Source of the DNA: UBA11346 sp038060575
GTDB lineage: Bacteria; Planctomycetota; UBA11346
DNA: 64,000 nucleotides
Assembly: GCA_964652775.1 (NCBI GenBank)
Contig: CAZZAM010000014.1
Location: 1-64,000 of the forward strand
Reading direction: 5' to 3'
Position numbers and translations under genes: made by a program. This document shows positions 17,970 through 25,926 of this stretch, piece by piece (within the stretch, counting starts at the first letter, position 1; each line of letters starts with the position of its first letter). The notes beneath the pieces are model-generated. The model ran no database searches. It saw nothing but the letters and a program-made list of their open reading frames with translations, and was not told the DNA's origin.

Positions 17970-17998
17970 TTGGACATTAGCGATTCGAGTCGTATGTA
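17970..17998 (+). promoter_or_regulatory. Probable promoter of the second AraC gene
   Basis: TTGGAC at 17970-17975 and TATGTA at 17993-17998 are 17 bases apart, a sigma-70-type arrangement. The -10 ends nine bases before the ATG at 18008, so the leader would be very short, though it includes a purine-rich GAGAGAG. A small dyad (GCTTAA, 7-base loop, TTAAGC) lies just upstream near 17933-17952 and could be an operator or end the glycosidase transcript. Confidence 0.45.
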
Positions 17999-18007
17999 TG
18001 AGAGAGT

Positions 18008-18901
18008 ATGTCCGCAAAGATTTGGAATCGTTTCCAGCACGCCGTCTTCAAGCCCCCGGCCGCCATGACGCCAGCTGTCCTAGTGGCGGCATCCTACGAA
18101 CGTACCTGCAGCAACCAGGAAACTGTGAGCCACTGTTGTCATGAAAACTGGGTGCTTGACTGTTCGTGGACACCGGGGCTCTATATTCGCATTGGTTCTG
18201 CGTCCGAGCCGATGCAGCTGCGTCCGCCTGGTCGGGTTCACTGTTACGCCCCTGGCACCAGGTATTGGGAGGACTGCCGCAGCCTGAGTGGCCGACGCAT
18301 CTCCGGTCAGTATCTGGTTGTCCGCGATCGGGTGGGGGTGTTGAGTCCCTTAATCACAAAGGGAGCAGCTCTCGTTGATGATGGCGATGGTCGCCTGCGT
18401 GCTATCTTGCAGGAAGCGTTCGCGGTATCTGGAGCACCGAGCTTCTGGCGTTGTCAGGCGCTCTGGTGCACTTTAGTCGAGACACTGTTGATGTCTGTCC
18501 CAATATCCGCTGGCCATTGGCATTGCGGGGCCACCGCAGCGGCAGCGAACTTGGGCGCACAAGTCGAAGAACTGCTGCGCAACGATCTCACGTCCCCCAT
18601 CTGTTTGGAGGGGCTGGCACGCTCGTTGGGGATCAGTCCCTCGTCACTCAGCCACCGTTTCCGGGCCGAAACTGGCGAGTCGGTCATGGGACGGTTGCGC
18701 CGACTGCGGGTGGAACGGGCGCTCGCCATGCTGCCCCACGGCCATCGACTCGACGATGTTGCCCAGGCCTGCGGTTTCTGTGATCGCTTTCATCTTGCCA
18801 AGGCGGTGAGCCGCATCACTGGTCGACCACCGAGTGCATGGAGAACAGCGCCGACGAGCGGAATGAACGCAGCCACGTCAGTGACCAGGCGTTCGCGTTG
18901 A
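18008..18901 (+). CDS. AraC-family transcriptional regulator (copy 2)
   Basis: A 297-residue regulator paralogous to the gene at 10447. Both have the sensor-domain signature HCYAPGTxYWED followed by GRRxxGxYLxVRD, and both end in two AraC-type helix-turn-helix motifs (ICLEGLARSLGISPSSLSHR and VAQACGFCDRFHLAKAVSR here). The paralogues bracket the mutarotase-to-glycosidase gene set, so they may respond to related sugars and jointly control it. It is followed by a third AraC gene after 65 bp on the same strand. Confidence 0.9.
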   Translation: MSAKIWNRFQHAVFKPPAAMTPAVLVAASYERTCSNQETVSHCCHENWVLDCSWTPGLYIRIGSASEPMQLRPPGRVHCYAPGTRYWEDCRSLSGRRISGQYLVVRDRVGVLSPLITKGAALVDDGDGRLRAILQEAFAVSGAPSFWRCQALWCTLVETLLMSVPISAGHWHCGATAAAANLGAQVEELLRNDLTSPICLEGLARSLGISPSSLSHRFRAETGESVMGRLRRLRVERALAMLPHGHRLDDVAQACGFCDRFHLAKAVSRITGRPPSAWRTAPTSGMNAATSVTRRSR

Positions 18902-18942
18902 GTTTCCCAGAGGTCCACCGAGACGACGGTTGAGGTGATGAG

Positions 18943-18966
18943 CATAGCGCGGAGGATAATCCTGCC
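18943..18966. promoter_or_regulatory. AraC copy 3 control region, twin of 4130-4153
   Basis: GATAAT at 18955-18960 lies six bases before the GTG start at 18967, and the whole block matches 4130-4153 with the same spacing. On the reverse strand an ATG at 18945 begins a short stretch resembling the first codons of PhyH (MLITS here, MLTTA there) before diverging. This looks like a relic of a divergent PhyH-like partner, now replaced by the AraC gene to the left. Role as promoter is inferred. Confidence 0.5.
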
Positions 18967-19863
18967 GTGGCAACCAATCTTCAGACCACCTATGATTCAG
19001 TGCTTGGTCAGACCAAACTGAAACTCATCAGTTCCTACTATGGCCGCTGGGATATTCCGCTCGCTCGCGTCGGACGTTGGGACAGTAAGAAGATCCCTGC
19101 TGCGTGGACGGTAGTGTGGAGTGGTGCGCAAGGTTACGAAGCGCGAATTGCTGATGGTCGAGGAGGGCAGCACGTGGTTGCGCGGGCGCCGCGCTCCTGG
19201 GTGATCCATGCTCCTGGTTGTGAATTTCACGAGCGTTTGTCTGCGGTCGAATTCCAGCGCGAGGTCATGTTCTTAAGCTTTACGTGTACCGGTCACATGC
19301 CGCCGTTGACCGGCCGTCTGACAACGGTGGTCGTGGATCCGGAAGATCGTCTCGTGGGCATGGTTCGATCAATGCACCACGCGCAGGAACGCGGTTCGCA
19401 AGGCGACGGGCTGGTCGCCCATGGTATGCTACTGGCCATGATCGGCGAGATGCTCGCCTGTGCGCATGATGGCGGTGCAGGGACCGATGCTGATCCGTGG
19501 CGACTACGTTCACTGCACACACAGCGCGTTGATAAGGGTTTGTTGGCTGCAGTTGATCTGCAGGTCTCACGCACGCTGGCTACGCCGCCATCGCGCGATG
19601 ATTTAGCCAAGGCCCTGGGTATGTCAGTGTCGTCACTGGCGCATCGCTTCAGTGCTGAAACCGGCCTGACGATCATCGAGCGCATCCGCTGGCTGCGTAT
19701 CCGTGAGGCGAAGAACCGCTTGGCCGAACCAGAGGCAACCGTGAAAGCTGTGGCGCGTTCACTTGGCTACAGCAGCCAATTTTATTTTTCCCGCGTGTTC
19801 AAAGAAGTCGCGGGGATGACGCCGGAGATGTATCTCGACCAGATGCGCGGGCAGGGACAATAG
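18967..19863 (+). CDS. AraC-family transcriptional regulator (copy 3)
   Basis: A 298-residue regulator with a cupin-like sensor domain (VVARAPRSWVIHAPGCEFHE) and a C-terminal AraC DNA-binding domain (SRDDLAKALGMSVSSLAHR, then VARSLGYSSQFYFSRVFKE). It differs in its N-terminal domain from the copies at 10447 and 18008, so it belongs to another subgroup. The GTG start is fixed by the signal and by near-identity of the first codons to the remnant at 4154. The target is unclear because its original divergent neighbour seems to be missing. The 229 bp after it (19864-20092) contain no gene I can support. Confidence 0.9.
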   Translation: MATNLQTTYDSVLGQTKLKLISSYYGRWDIPLARVGRWDSKKIPAAWTVVWSGAQGYEARIADGRGGQHVVARAPRSWVIHAPGCEFHERLSAVEFQREVMFLSFTCTGHMPPLTGRLTTVVVDPEDRLVGMVRSMHHAQERGSQGDGLVAHGMLLAMIGEMLACAHDGGAGTDADPWRLRSLHTQRVDKGLLAAVDLQVSRTLATPPSRDDLAKALGMSVSSLAHRFSAETGLTIIERIRWLRIREAKNRLAEPEATVKAVARSLGYSSQFYFSRVFKEVAGMTPEMYLDQMRGQGQ

Positions 19864-20092
19864 CCCGAGCAATCCGGAAGTCGCCATACATTCGAGGAAA
19901 TAGTCCGATTACCCAACGGGTGAATAGCACGAACGCCGTTGGTATCTGTAGACACCGGATTTCCGAACTGATCCATTATGTTGACCACACAAAGGTGCGC
20001 GATCGGCAGCGCAGTCTTACCGGCAAAGTTACGCATCCTCGAATCTTCGTGGTATCTACCGCAGATAGACCTATATACGCGGGCATCATCGT

Positions 20093-21682
20093 ATGCCGCC
20101 AACTTCTATTCCAACGGTTGCTACAGCTACGGTCCGGGTCTTGACCGGTCCCCTAGCGGGCAGTGAGGCTGAGGTGGCCATCAACCGTCCCTTGTTGATT
20201 GGCCGCAATGCCGTTTGTGGTTTGCGTCTGCCTGGTCGTGGGGTCAGCCGGACGCATGCTCGACTTGATCTGGAAGAACAGGGTCTGCGTTTGGAACGGC
20301 TGAGTGCGGTGAATGCGGTGTACGTCAATGGCTTTCCGCGTACGACCCAGGCGCTCGCGCTGTGGGATACCATCGGCATTGGTTCGCATGTGCTGCGCGT
20401 GGAATCGTTGCACGGCGCGCGTGCTGGAGGTAGTCAGCGTGAATTGCGTTCGGATTCTTCCTTGCTGGCTTGCTTGCTGGAGATCCAGCGGTTGTTGTCG
20501 ACCGATGTCGATAACATGGTTGAGCGTGCATTGGATAGCCTCTTTCTCGCCCTGCCGGCAACGCGCTTGTCGCTATTTTCGGTTGATGCCGATGGGGCGT
20601 TCGAGCAGGGCTACACGGTAGCGCGTGGTGGCTTGCCGACCACGACCATGAGTCGCAGCTTCGTTCGTCATGTACTGGAGGCTGGCCGGGCAGTGTTGCT
20701 GAATGATGATAGTACAGCTGCGCCTTTGGCGTTGGAGATGACCTTGCGGCGGCAAGCGGTGCAGGCGGTTATCGGCGTTCCAGTCAAACATCAGGATCGC
20801 ACGGTGGCCGTGCTGTTGTGTGATAATCTTGAGCGACCTGGAGCGCTGGACCACACCCATCTGGATGTGCTGGCAGCGGTAGCACGTGCGCTTGAGCACG
20901 TGTTTCAGCGTACGGATCTGCGCCGCCTCGAGCGCGACCGGATGCGTGCTGAAGTTGAGTTCGATGTCGCCCAAACCGTGCAGCGAACGTTGCTCGATCG
21001 TGACATCGCGACGGCCGCCGGTCCATGGCGTTGGGCAGCGCTCTATCGTCCAGCCCGCGAATTGGCTGGCGACTATTTTGATCACGGGGTTGATGCCACG
21101 GGTATGTCGCTCGTGGTTGCTGATGTCAGTGGCAAGGGAGTTGGTGCTGGCATGGTGGTCGGCATGTTGCGTATTGCGTATAAGGAGTTGTGGACCCGCG
21201 GCCTGCCCCCGCACGAACTGCTGATCGCGTTGGATCAACGCTTACGCGGTGAAGTGCCGGCCCATATGTTTTTTACCGCGCTCGTGTTGCACCTCGCGCC
21301 TCATGGCCGACTGCGCTGGGCGGGTATAGGCCATCCCGAGGGGCTGGTGCTGCGCGGATCGGCGATCACTCATCGGCTTGCCTCGACCGCAGGCATGTGC
21401 GGAATCCTGCCCGAGGCGATGCTGCGCGAACGACTGATGACCCAGGAGCTGCAGCTGCAGCCTGGCGACCGCATATTTTTGTGCACGGATGGTTTAGCCG
21501 AGGCGATGGATGCTGAAGACCGCTTGTTTGGTCAAGAGCGTGGCGAATCCGCATTATGCCAGTACGCGACAGCGACTCCGGCTGAGGCCCTCGCCGGGGT
21601 CATGGCTGCGGTTACGGCCCATGTTGGCACCGCCGAACAGTCCGACGACATCGCTCTCTTGGCAGGAGATTACACGCCATGA
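20093..21682 (+). CDS. FHA-GAF-SpoIIE (PP2C-type) serine/threonine phosphatase
   Basis: A 529-residue cytoplasmic signalling protein with three parts. An FHA domain (about residues 10-103) carries the phosphothreonine-binding residues in IGRNA (R38), VSRTHA (S52, H55) and VNG (N79). A GAF-like sensor domain covers about 118-265. A SpoIIE/PP2C phosphatase domain (about 290-525) has metal-binding aspartates in GDYFD (D327), VADVSGKG (D344) and the final SDDIALL. Proteins of this type dephosphorylate anti-sigma antagonists or partner kinases. The stop overlaps the start of the kinase gene by four bases (ATGA), so the pair is co-translated. The FHA domain probably docks on the phosphorylated kinase. 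Confidence 0.92.
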   Translation: MPPTSIPTVATATVRVLTGPLAGSEAEVAINRPLLIGRNAVCGLRLPGRGVSRTHARLDLEEQGLRLERLSAVNAVYVNGFPRTTQALALWDTIGIGSHVLRVESLHGARAGGSQRELRSDSSLLACLLEIQRLLSTDVDNMVERALDSLFLALPATRLSLFSVDADGAFEQGYTVARGGLPTTTMSRSFVRHVLEAGRAVLLNDDSTAAPLALEMTLRRQAVQAVIGVPVKHQDRTVAVLLCDNLERPGALDHTHLDVLAAVARALEHVFQRTDLRRLERDRMRAEVEFDVAQTVQRTLLDRDIATAAGPWRWAALYRPARELAGDYFDHGVDATGMSLVVADVSGKGVGAGMVVGMLRIAYKELWTRGLPPHELLIALDQRLRGEVPAHMFFTALVLHLAPHGRLRWAGIGHPEGLVLRGSAITHRLASTAGMCGILPEAMLRERLMTQELQLQPGDRIFLCTDGLAEAMDAEDRLFGQERGESALCQYATATPAEALAGVMAAVTAHVGTAEQSDDIALLAGDYTP

Positions 21683-24681
21683 CTACGGCGGAAGCCGGAG
21701 ACAGCGGCCATGACTCACGGCTAGAGACAGCGCGTGAGCATGATGAGAACGCTGTTCCATTGCCACCGCCGGGTGACGGCGGATTGCCGACCGACGCGGT
21801 GGCCAGTCCCCGCTACGCCATCGAGGGACAGATCGGCACCGGTGCGACGAGCTATGTTCTGGCAGCGCATGACCGTTCGCTTGACCGTCCGGTGGCCTTG
21901 AAAGTGTTGTCGGCTGGTAGCGGTCCGGCGATCGCGCACTTTATGCGTGAGGCGCGCATCACCGCCACGATCAATCACCCCAATGTGATCAGCGTCCATG
22001 ATCTCGAGTTCGTTCCCAGCGGTACTGCCTGCATCGTGATGCGCCGCGTCGAAGGTCGTAGCTTGGGCGATGAATTGCGTGCTGGAGAGGTCGGAGACAT
22101 CAATCGGACGCTCACCATCCTGCTGAAGGTATGCGATGCCTTGGCCAGTGCCCATACCCGTGGGATCGTGCATCAAGACATCAAGCCGGACAACATCATG
22201 CTTGGCCAATTTGGTGAGGTGGTGGTGCTCGATTGGGGTGAAGCCCGGACGATCACCAATGACACCGACCCACATGAGCGTCGGAGCGTTGGTACGCCTG
22301 CCTTCATGAGTCCCGAGCAGGCGCGTGGCGAACCAGCCGATCAACGCAGCGACGTCTATTCTGTGGCTGCCACCGCCTGGTTAGTGCTGACTGGGCAACA
22401 CCCGGTCTGGCACGATGATCCAACCACGTTTTGGGAGCGTAAACGCCGTGGCGTGATCGATCCACTGCCGCCTGCGGTTGCCCGCCGCCTGCCCCGCCGC
22501 CTGCTCGCGATCTGCGAAAAGGCGCTGAGTCCAGATCCTGCTGACAGATATGCCGATGCGACTGCTTTAGGGGCAGAACTGCAGCGCTATCAAGGTGGCC
22601 AAGCCATCGCGGCCTATCGCGAAAGTCTACCAGAGCGGCTGCGGCAGTGGGTCGTACGTCACGCGGCACGGATCGCCATGTTCAGTTTGATCGGTGGCCT
22701 GCTGCTGGCTGCCGGTGTGCTGCTCTACGGCGAACGCATGAAGCGCATCGCGCACTGGGGAGCACCGGTCCTCGTCGAGACCTTTACTGATGACAGTTGG
22801 CGGACGCGCTGGACGCAAAAGCCAGAAAATTCTTGGCGCTGGGATGGGAACCGGGTCATTTGCACCAGTGATCGAAATTCAACCATACGCTTGAATCGCA
22901 CCTTGACGCCTCCTATCGCCATCGAATACGAAGGTGAGATCCTGGAAGGAAGTATTCCTGGTGATCTTTCCGTGTGCTGGAGGGAAGGTGACGATAACGA
23001 CTCCAATGCAAGGCTGTATATCCAGGCTGGCGCACACCAAAACTCGTATTGTGGTATATGGAGCCAGTATGACGGACACATAACGGCCTATGCCAACCAT
23101 CAACTTCAAGTGGGGAAACGGCACCAATTTCGCGTCGAATTAGATGGAAACACCGTTAGTCAGTGGATTGATGGTGAACTAATTCTTCAGTCCCGTGCTG
23201 ACATAAGGATAGGGGTGGGCCGCCTTGAATTATTTGGATTTTTTTCTGGCAAGGCGTTTACGAACATTCGTGTTTATGAAAAGGGGATGGCCGAGCAGTT
23301 AAGCGCGTTGGCAATCGGCAGCGCTGACTTTGCCGATGGTCGTTTCGACGATGCCGCCCGGCACTGGAAACGGGTCGCCGAAGGGCGATCCAATACGGCT
23401 CTTGGCGAAGAGGCGTTGTATCTCCAGGGTTTGGCCGAATTTTCGGCTGGCCATCAACAAACAGCCCTCGATATCTGGTCGCGAATTCGTGATCCTGTAT
23501 TTGACGCACGGGCTGAAGTCCATCGACTCGGGCTACTCTTTGATGCCAACCTTGAGAGTGAATTTTTGATTCGCTTTAGCGCACTATTTCAAAATTCATC
23601 CAAGGAACGACAGGCACTGTCCAATCGCTGGCGACTCTGGATGGCCAAACTGCTTGGGCGGTGTGGCCCGGTAGCAGAGCAGCGGATTCTCCGTATGTTT
23701 GCACTGCGTGATGCCATGTTCCCATCTGATGAGGCATCGGTCAAAGTTGCAGCCCAAGCCTTGTGCAAATTAGATCGAGCTTCTGAGGCGTTAACACGTT
23801 TTAGCCATCAACCACGAGCCAGGGCTGAAATCTATAGGTGGTTGGGTCGAAGGCATGAGTTGGAGGAAGCCGAATGGGCTACCCTGGATGAACGTGGGAG
23901 AGCCATGGTATACTCGGGAGCATTCGATCGCGCACTCAAAAGTCCACACTGTCCGGAGGAGGCTGTCCTCTTGGCCAGGATCAAGGGGGGGTACATCACG
24001 GACGCTGAAGCGGCTGACCCCAACACCTATTCACATACGGCGAGCAATTCCGGTGATACGCGTCGTCGTGCATTGTTATTCAAAGGTCAGCTCGGGGAGG
24101 CGGTTGCGCCTGCTGCCGACGAAGTTGTTCCTACGGAGTTGTTATATCTCATGGGGGATTGGACTACAGGTCGCGCCAGTGAAACCCAGTCGGCTCGCTA
24201 TGTCCAGTCGGAATGGATGGAGGCCTGCGAATCAGGGCATATTCCCGACGAACTGAGATTTCGCGTCGTGCGCACCGGACCACATATATTGCAAGATAAA
24301 CAATGGTTTTTACCATGGTTCGCTATTCCGCTGGTGGACGAACTGTCTGGGCATGCAGGAGCCTGGGATGCAGTCGTTCAGGCGGCGATGCTAAAACAAC
24401 ACGACTTCGACGCAGGAATTGTTGGGCATTTTGCGCGATTCTGTGCTGGGGCTGAAGATGAATCGGCATTTATGAAGCAACCATGTCGAGCAGAAGCTAG
24501 TGCTTGGTTGGCCATCGCCAAAGCGTGCAAGGCAGAGGCAGCTAGGCATAAAGATGAGGCGCGAGCGGCGTGGGCCGCGTTCCTTGCCTTACCAGCGTAT
24601 CAGCGACTGCTGAGTGAGTTCTGGCCCGATCCATTGATTGAGCGTTTTGCCGCATGGCGTATGCGCATGTTAGCGCCTTGA
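21679..24681 (+). CDS. Transmembrane Ser/Thr protein kinase with extracytoplasmic sensor
   Basis: A 1000-residue Hanks-type kinase. The kinase domain (about 46-305) has a glycine loop GTGATSYV (53-60), VALK Lys75, catalytic loop HQDIKPDN (Asp167, with Gln replacing the usual Arg of HRD), D185-W-G instead of DFG, and the APE-like block MSPEQARG. One membrane helix spans about 332-350. The exported part begins with a lectin- or LamG/DUF1080-like beta-sandwich (about 363-545; ETFTDDSWRTRW and FRVELDGNTVSQWIDGE are typical). About 450 residues of TPR-like helices follow. It likely senses a ligand outside the cytoplasm. DNA for the sandwich (about 22780-23290) looks AT-richer than the rest, suggesting domain shuffling. 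Confidence 0.93.
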   Translation: MTTAEAGDSGHDSRLETAREHDENAVPLPPPGDGGLPTDAVASPRYAIEGQIGTGATSYVLAAHDRSLDRPVALKVLSAGSGPAIAHFMREARITATINHPNVISVHDLEFVPSGTACIVMRRVEGRSLGDELRAGEVGDINRTLTILLKVCDALASAHTRGIVHQDIKPDNIMLGQFGEVVVLDWGEARTITNDTDPHERRSVGTPAFMSPEQARGEPADQRSDVYSVAATAWLVLTGQHPVWHDDPTTFWERKRRGVIDPLPPAVARRLPRRLLAICEKALSPDPADRYADATALGAELQRYQGGQAIAAYRESLPERLRQWVVRHAARIAMFSLIGGLLLAAGVLLYGERMKRIAHWGAPVLVETFTDDSWRTRWTQKPENSWRWDGNRVICTSDRNSTIRLNRTLTPPIAIEYEGEILEGSIPGDLSVCWREGDDNDSNARLYIQAGAHQNSYCGIWSQYDGHITAYANHQLQVGKRHQFRVELDGNTVSQWIDGELILQSRADIRIGVGRLELFGFFSGKAFTNIRVYEKGMAEQLSALAIGSADFADGRFDDAARHWKRVAEGRSNTALGEEALYLQGLAEFSAGHQQTALDIWSRIRDPVFDARAEVHRLGLLFDANLESEFLIRFSALFQNSSKERQALSNRWRLWMAKLLGRCGPVAEQRILRMFALRDAMFPSDEASVKVAAQALCKLDRASEALTRFSHQPRARAEIYRWLGRRHELEEAEWATLDERGRAMVYSGAFDRALKSPHCPEEAVLLARIKGGYITDAEAADPNTYSHTASNSGDTRRRALLFKGQLGEAVAPAADEVVPTELLYLMGDWTTGRASETQSARYVQSEWMEACESGHIPDELRFRVVRTGPHILQDKQWFLPWFAIPLVDELSGHAGAWDAVVQAAMLKQHDFDAGIVGHFARFCAGAEDESAFMKQPCRAEASAWLAIAKACKAEAARHKDEARAAWAAFLALPAYQRLLSEFWPDPLIERFAAWRMRMLAP

Positions 24682-24753
24682 GCCTAGTCGTCTGTCGAGG
24701 ATAGACTCTGTTGGCTGGCTTGGTCTCGCTGAGCATTTCCTGTGTTGTTAACC

Positions 24754-24878
24754 AAGCGCCGCAGTTCGAGGTTCGCAGTTCGCGGTTCGCGGTTGTCGCA
24801 CAACGACTGAGTCAGATCAGCACTGTCACCCTGCGGATGAGCGTGTGTGTACGAGCTCTGGCGCTGTATGTCATTGAA
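24754..24878. repeat. Family A repeat, copy lacking the right arm (A2)
   Basis: This copy matches the left arm and interior of 4280-4425: GCGCCGCAGTTCG, repeated TTCGCGG-type units, GTTGTCGCACAACG, CTGAGTCAGATC, then CTGTATGTC-TTGA. It stops two bases before the stop codon of the leftward deacylase gene and has no right inverted arm. It lies between convergent genes. Loss of one arm suggests decay after spread, or that only the left part is functional. Confidence 0.75.
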
Positions 24879-24880
24879 GT

Positions 24881-25909
24881 TTAGCGAATAATGCGCGCGA
24901 CAACTGCGACGTGTTGGCCACGGCGGACTGGATTGGTCCACGCGCGCGCTAGGACCACGCCATCGACGCCAGCACGGATTGCGTGTGGTGGTTCGTCGAT
25001 GCGGTCGAAATCGTGCAGCCAGCCAACAACGTCACCGGCCTTCGCTGGCTGTCCGGCCTCAATCACTGGTTCGTAGTGACCGCTGAACGGAGCAGGCGTG
25101 TAACAGGCGCGATCGACAATATCCACGCGCATTTGAGTGCCGTCACGGTGGTGATCGATGCGTTCGATCGTGCCTGAGAGCTGACCGTGGTTGATCGCTG
25201 CGGCCAACACGCCTTGGCGAGTGTAGCGTACGCCATCGGGATCGATTGAGCGACCGTAGCCAAGCTCGGTGCCGACGGTGATTTTACCAAGCCGCTCGGC
25301 TTCGCTGGTCAGCAAGCCTTGGGTTTGATTCTGGTAGGTCATCACGAATGGGACACCAAACCAGCGCGCGGTTTCCTCGACCTGGCGGGATTGCTCGGGA
25401 TCGTCGATTGGGTGGAAGCTGGTGATATGCGGCAGTTTCGCGACATCTCCGCCAGAATGAATATCGAGAACGACATGCACGCGCGGCCACAGGTATTCGC
25501 GTACGAAAGCGACGATGCGGTGGGTGATGCCGGACAGCGCTGGCGTCTTACCGGCCTGATCGACGAAGGCGCGGTTCATGTTCACGCCATCGTCCTCGAT
25601 GCTTTCGCGAGTGCCGGTGCGGAATGCGGCCACGTTTAGGATGGGGATAATGATGATGCGTCCGCGCACCTTGGCGGGATCGATTTCGCGGATCAGGTGC
25701 TTGAGCGCGACTGGACCTTCGAACTCGTTGCCGTGATTTGATCCGAAGGCGACCAGTCCGCGTCCGGCAGCGACTTCTGTGCCGACCATGACGGTGAGCG
25801 GGATCAGGTGATCGCCCCAGATGCTGTCGTGTTCGAGGGCGACGAGGTAGTCGCGGCGTCCCGGCGAATCGAGGTCGAGCAAGTGGGGACGAACGATGGG
25901 TCGGGACAT
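24881..25909 (-). CDS. Succinylglutamate desuccinylase/aspartoacylase-family (M14) deacylase
   Basis: A 342-residue zinc hydrolase of the AstE/AspA group within the M14 carboxypeptidase superfamily, which cleaves N-acyl amino acids and related amides. The metal site is recognisable as GSNHGNEFEG (His59, Glu62), with the third ligand in LDIHSGG. The block ESIEDDGVNMNRAF is also conserved. GAGAGG precedes the ATG. It is the last gene of the leftward operon that also encodes an enolase-superfamily dehydratase, lactonase, SDR and FAH hydrolase. An amide or ester deacylase is unusual there; it may release the sugar acid from a conjugate. That role is speculation. Confidence 0.88.
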   Translation of the reverse strand: MSRPIVRPHLLDLDSPGRRDYLVALEHDSIWGDHLIPLTVMVGTEVAAGRGLVAFGSNHGNEFEGPVALKHLIREIDPAKVRGRIIIIPILNVAAFRTGTRESIEDDGVNMNRAFVDQAGKTPALSGITHRIVAFVREYLWPRVHVVLDIHSGGDVAKLPHITSFHPIDDPEQSRQVEETARWFGVPFVMTYQNQTQGLLTSEAERLGKITVGTELGYGRSIDPDGVRYTRQGVLAAAINHGQLSGTIERIDHHRDGTQMRVDIVDRACYTPAPFSGHYEPVIEAGQPAKAGDVVGWLHDFDRIDEPPHAIRAGVDGVVLARAWTNPVRRGQHVAVVARIIR

Positions 25910-25926
25910 GGGAGCCTCTCGTGGTC

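Noticed and set aside
19782..20102. A 106-residue frame on the - strand between AraC copy 3 and the phosphatase gene
   Set aside because: Part of the sequence looks protein-like, but it overlaps the AraC 3' end, lacks a Shine-Dalgarno and matches nothing I know. Left unresolved rather than called.
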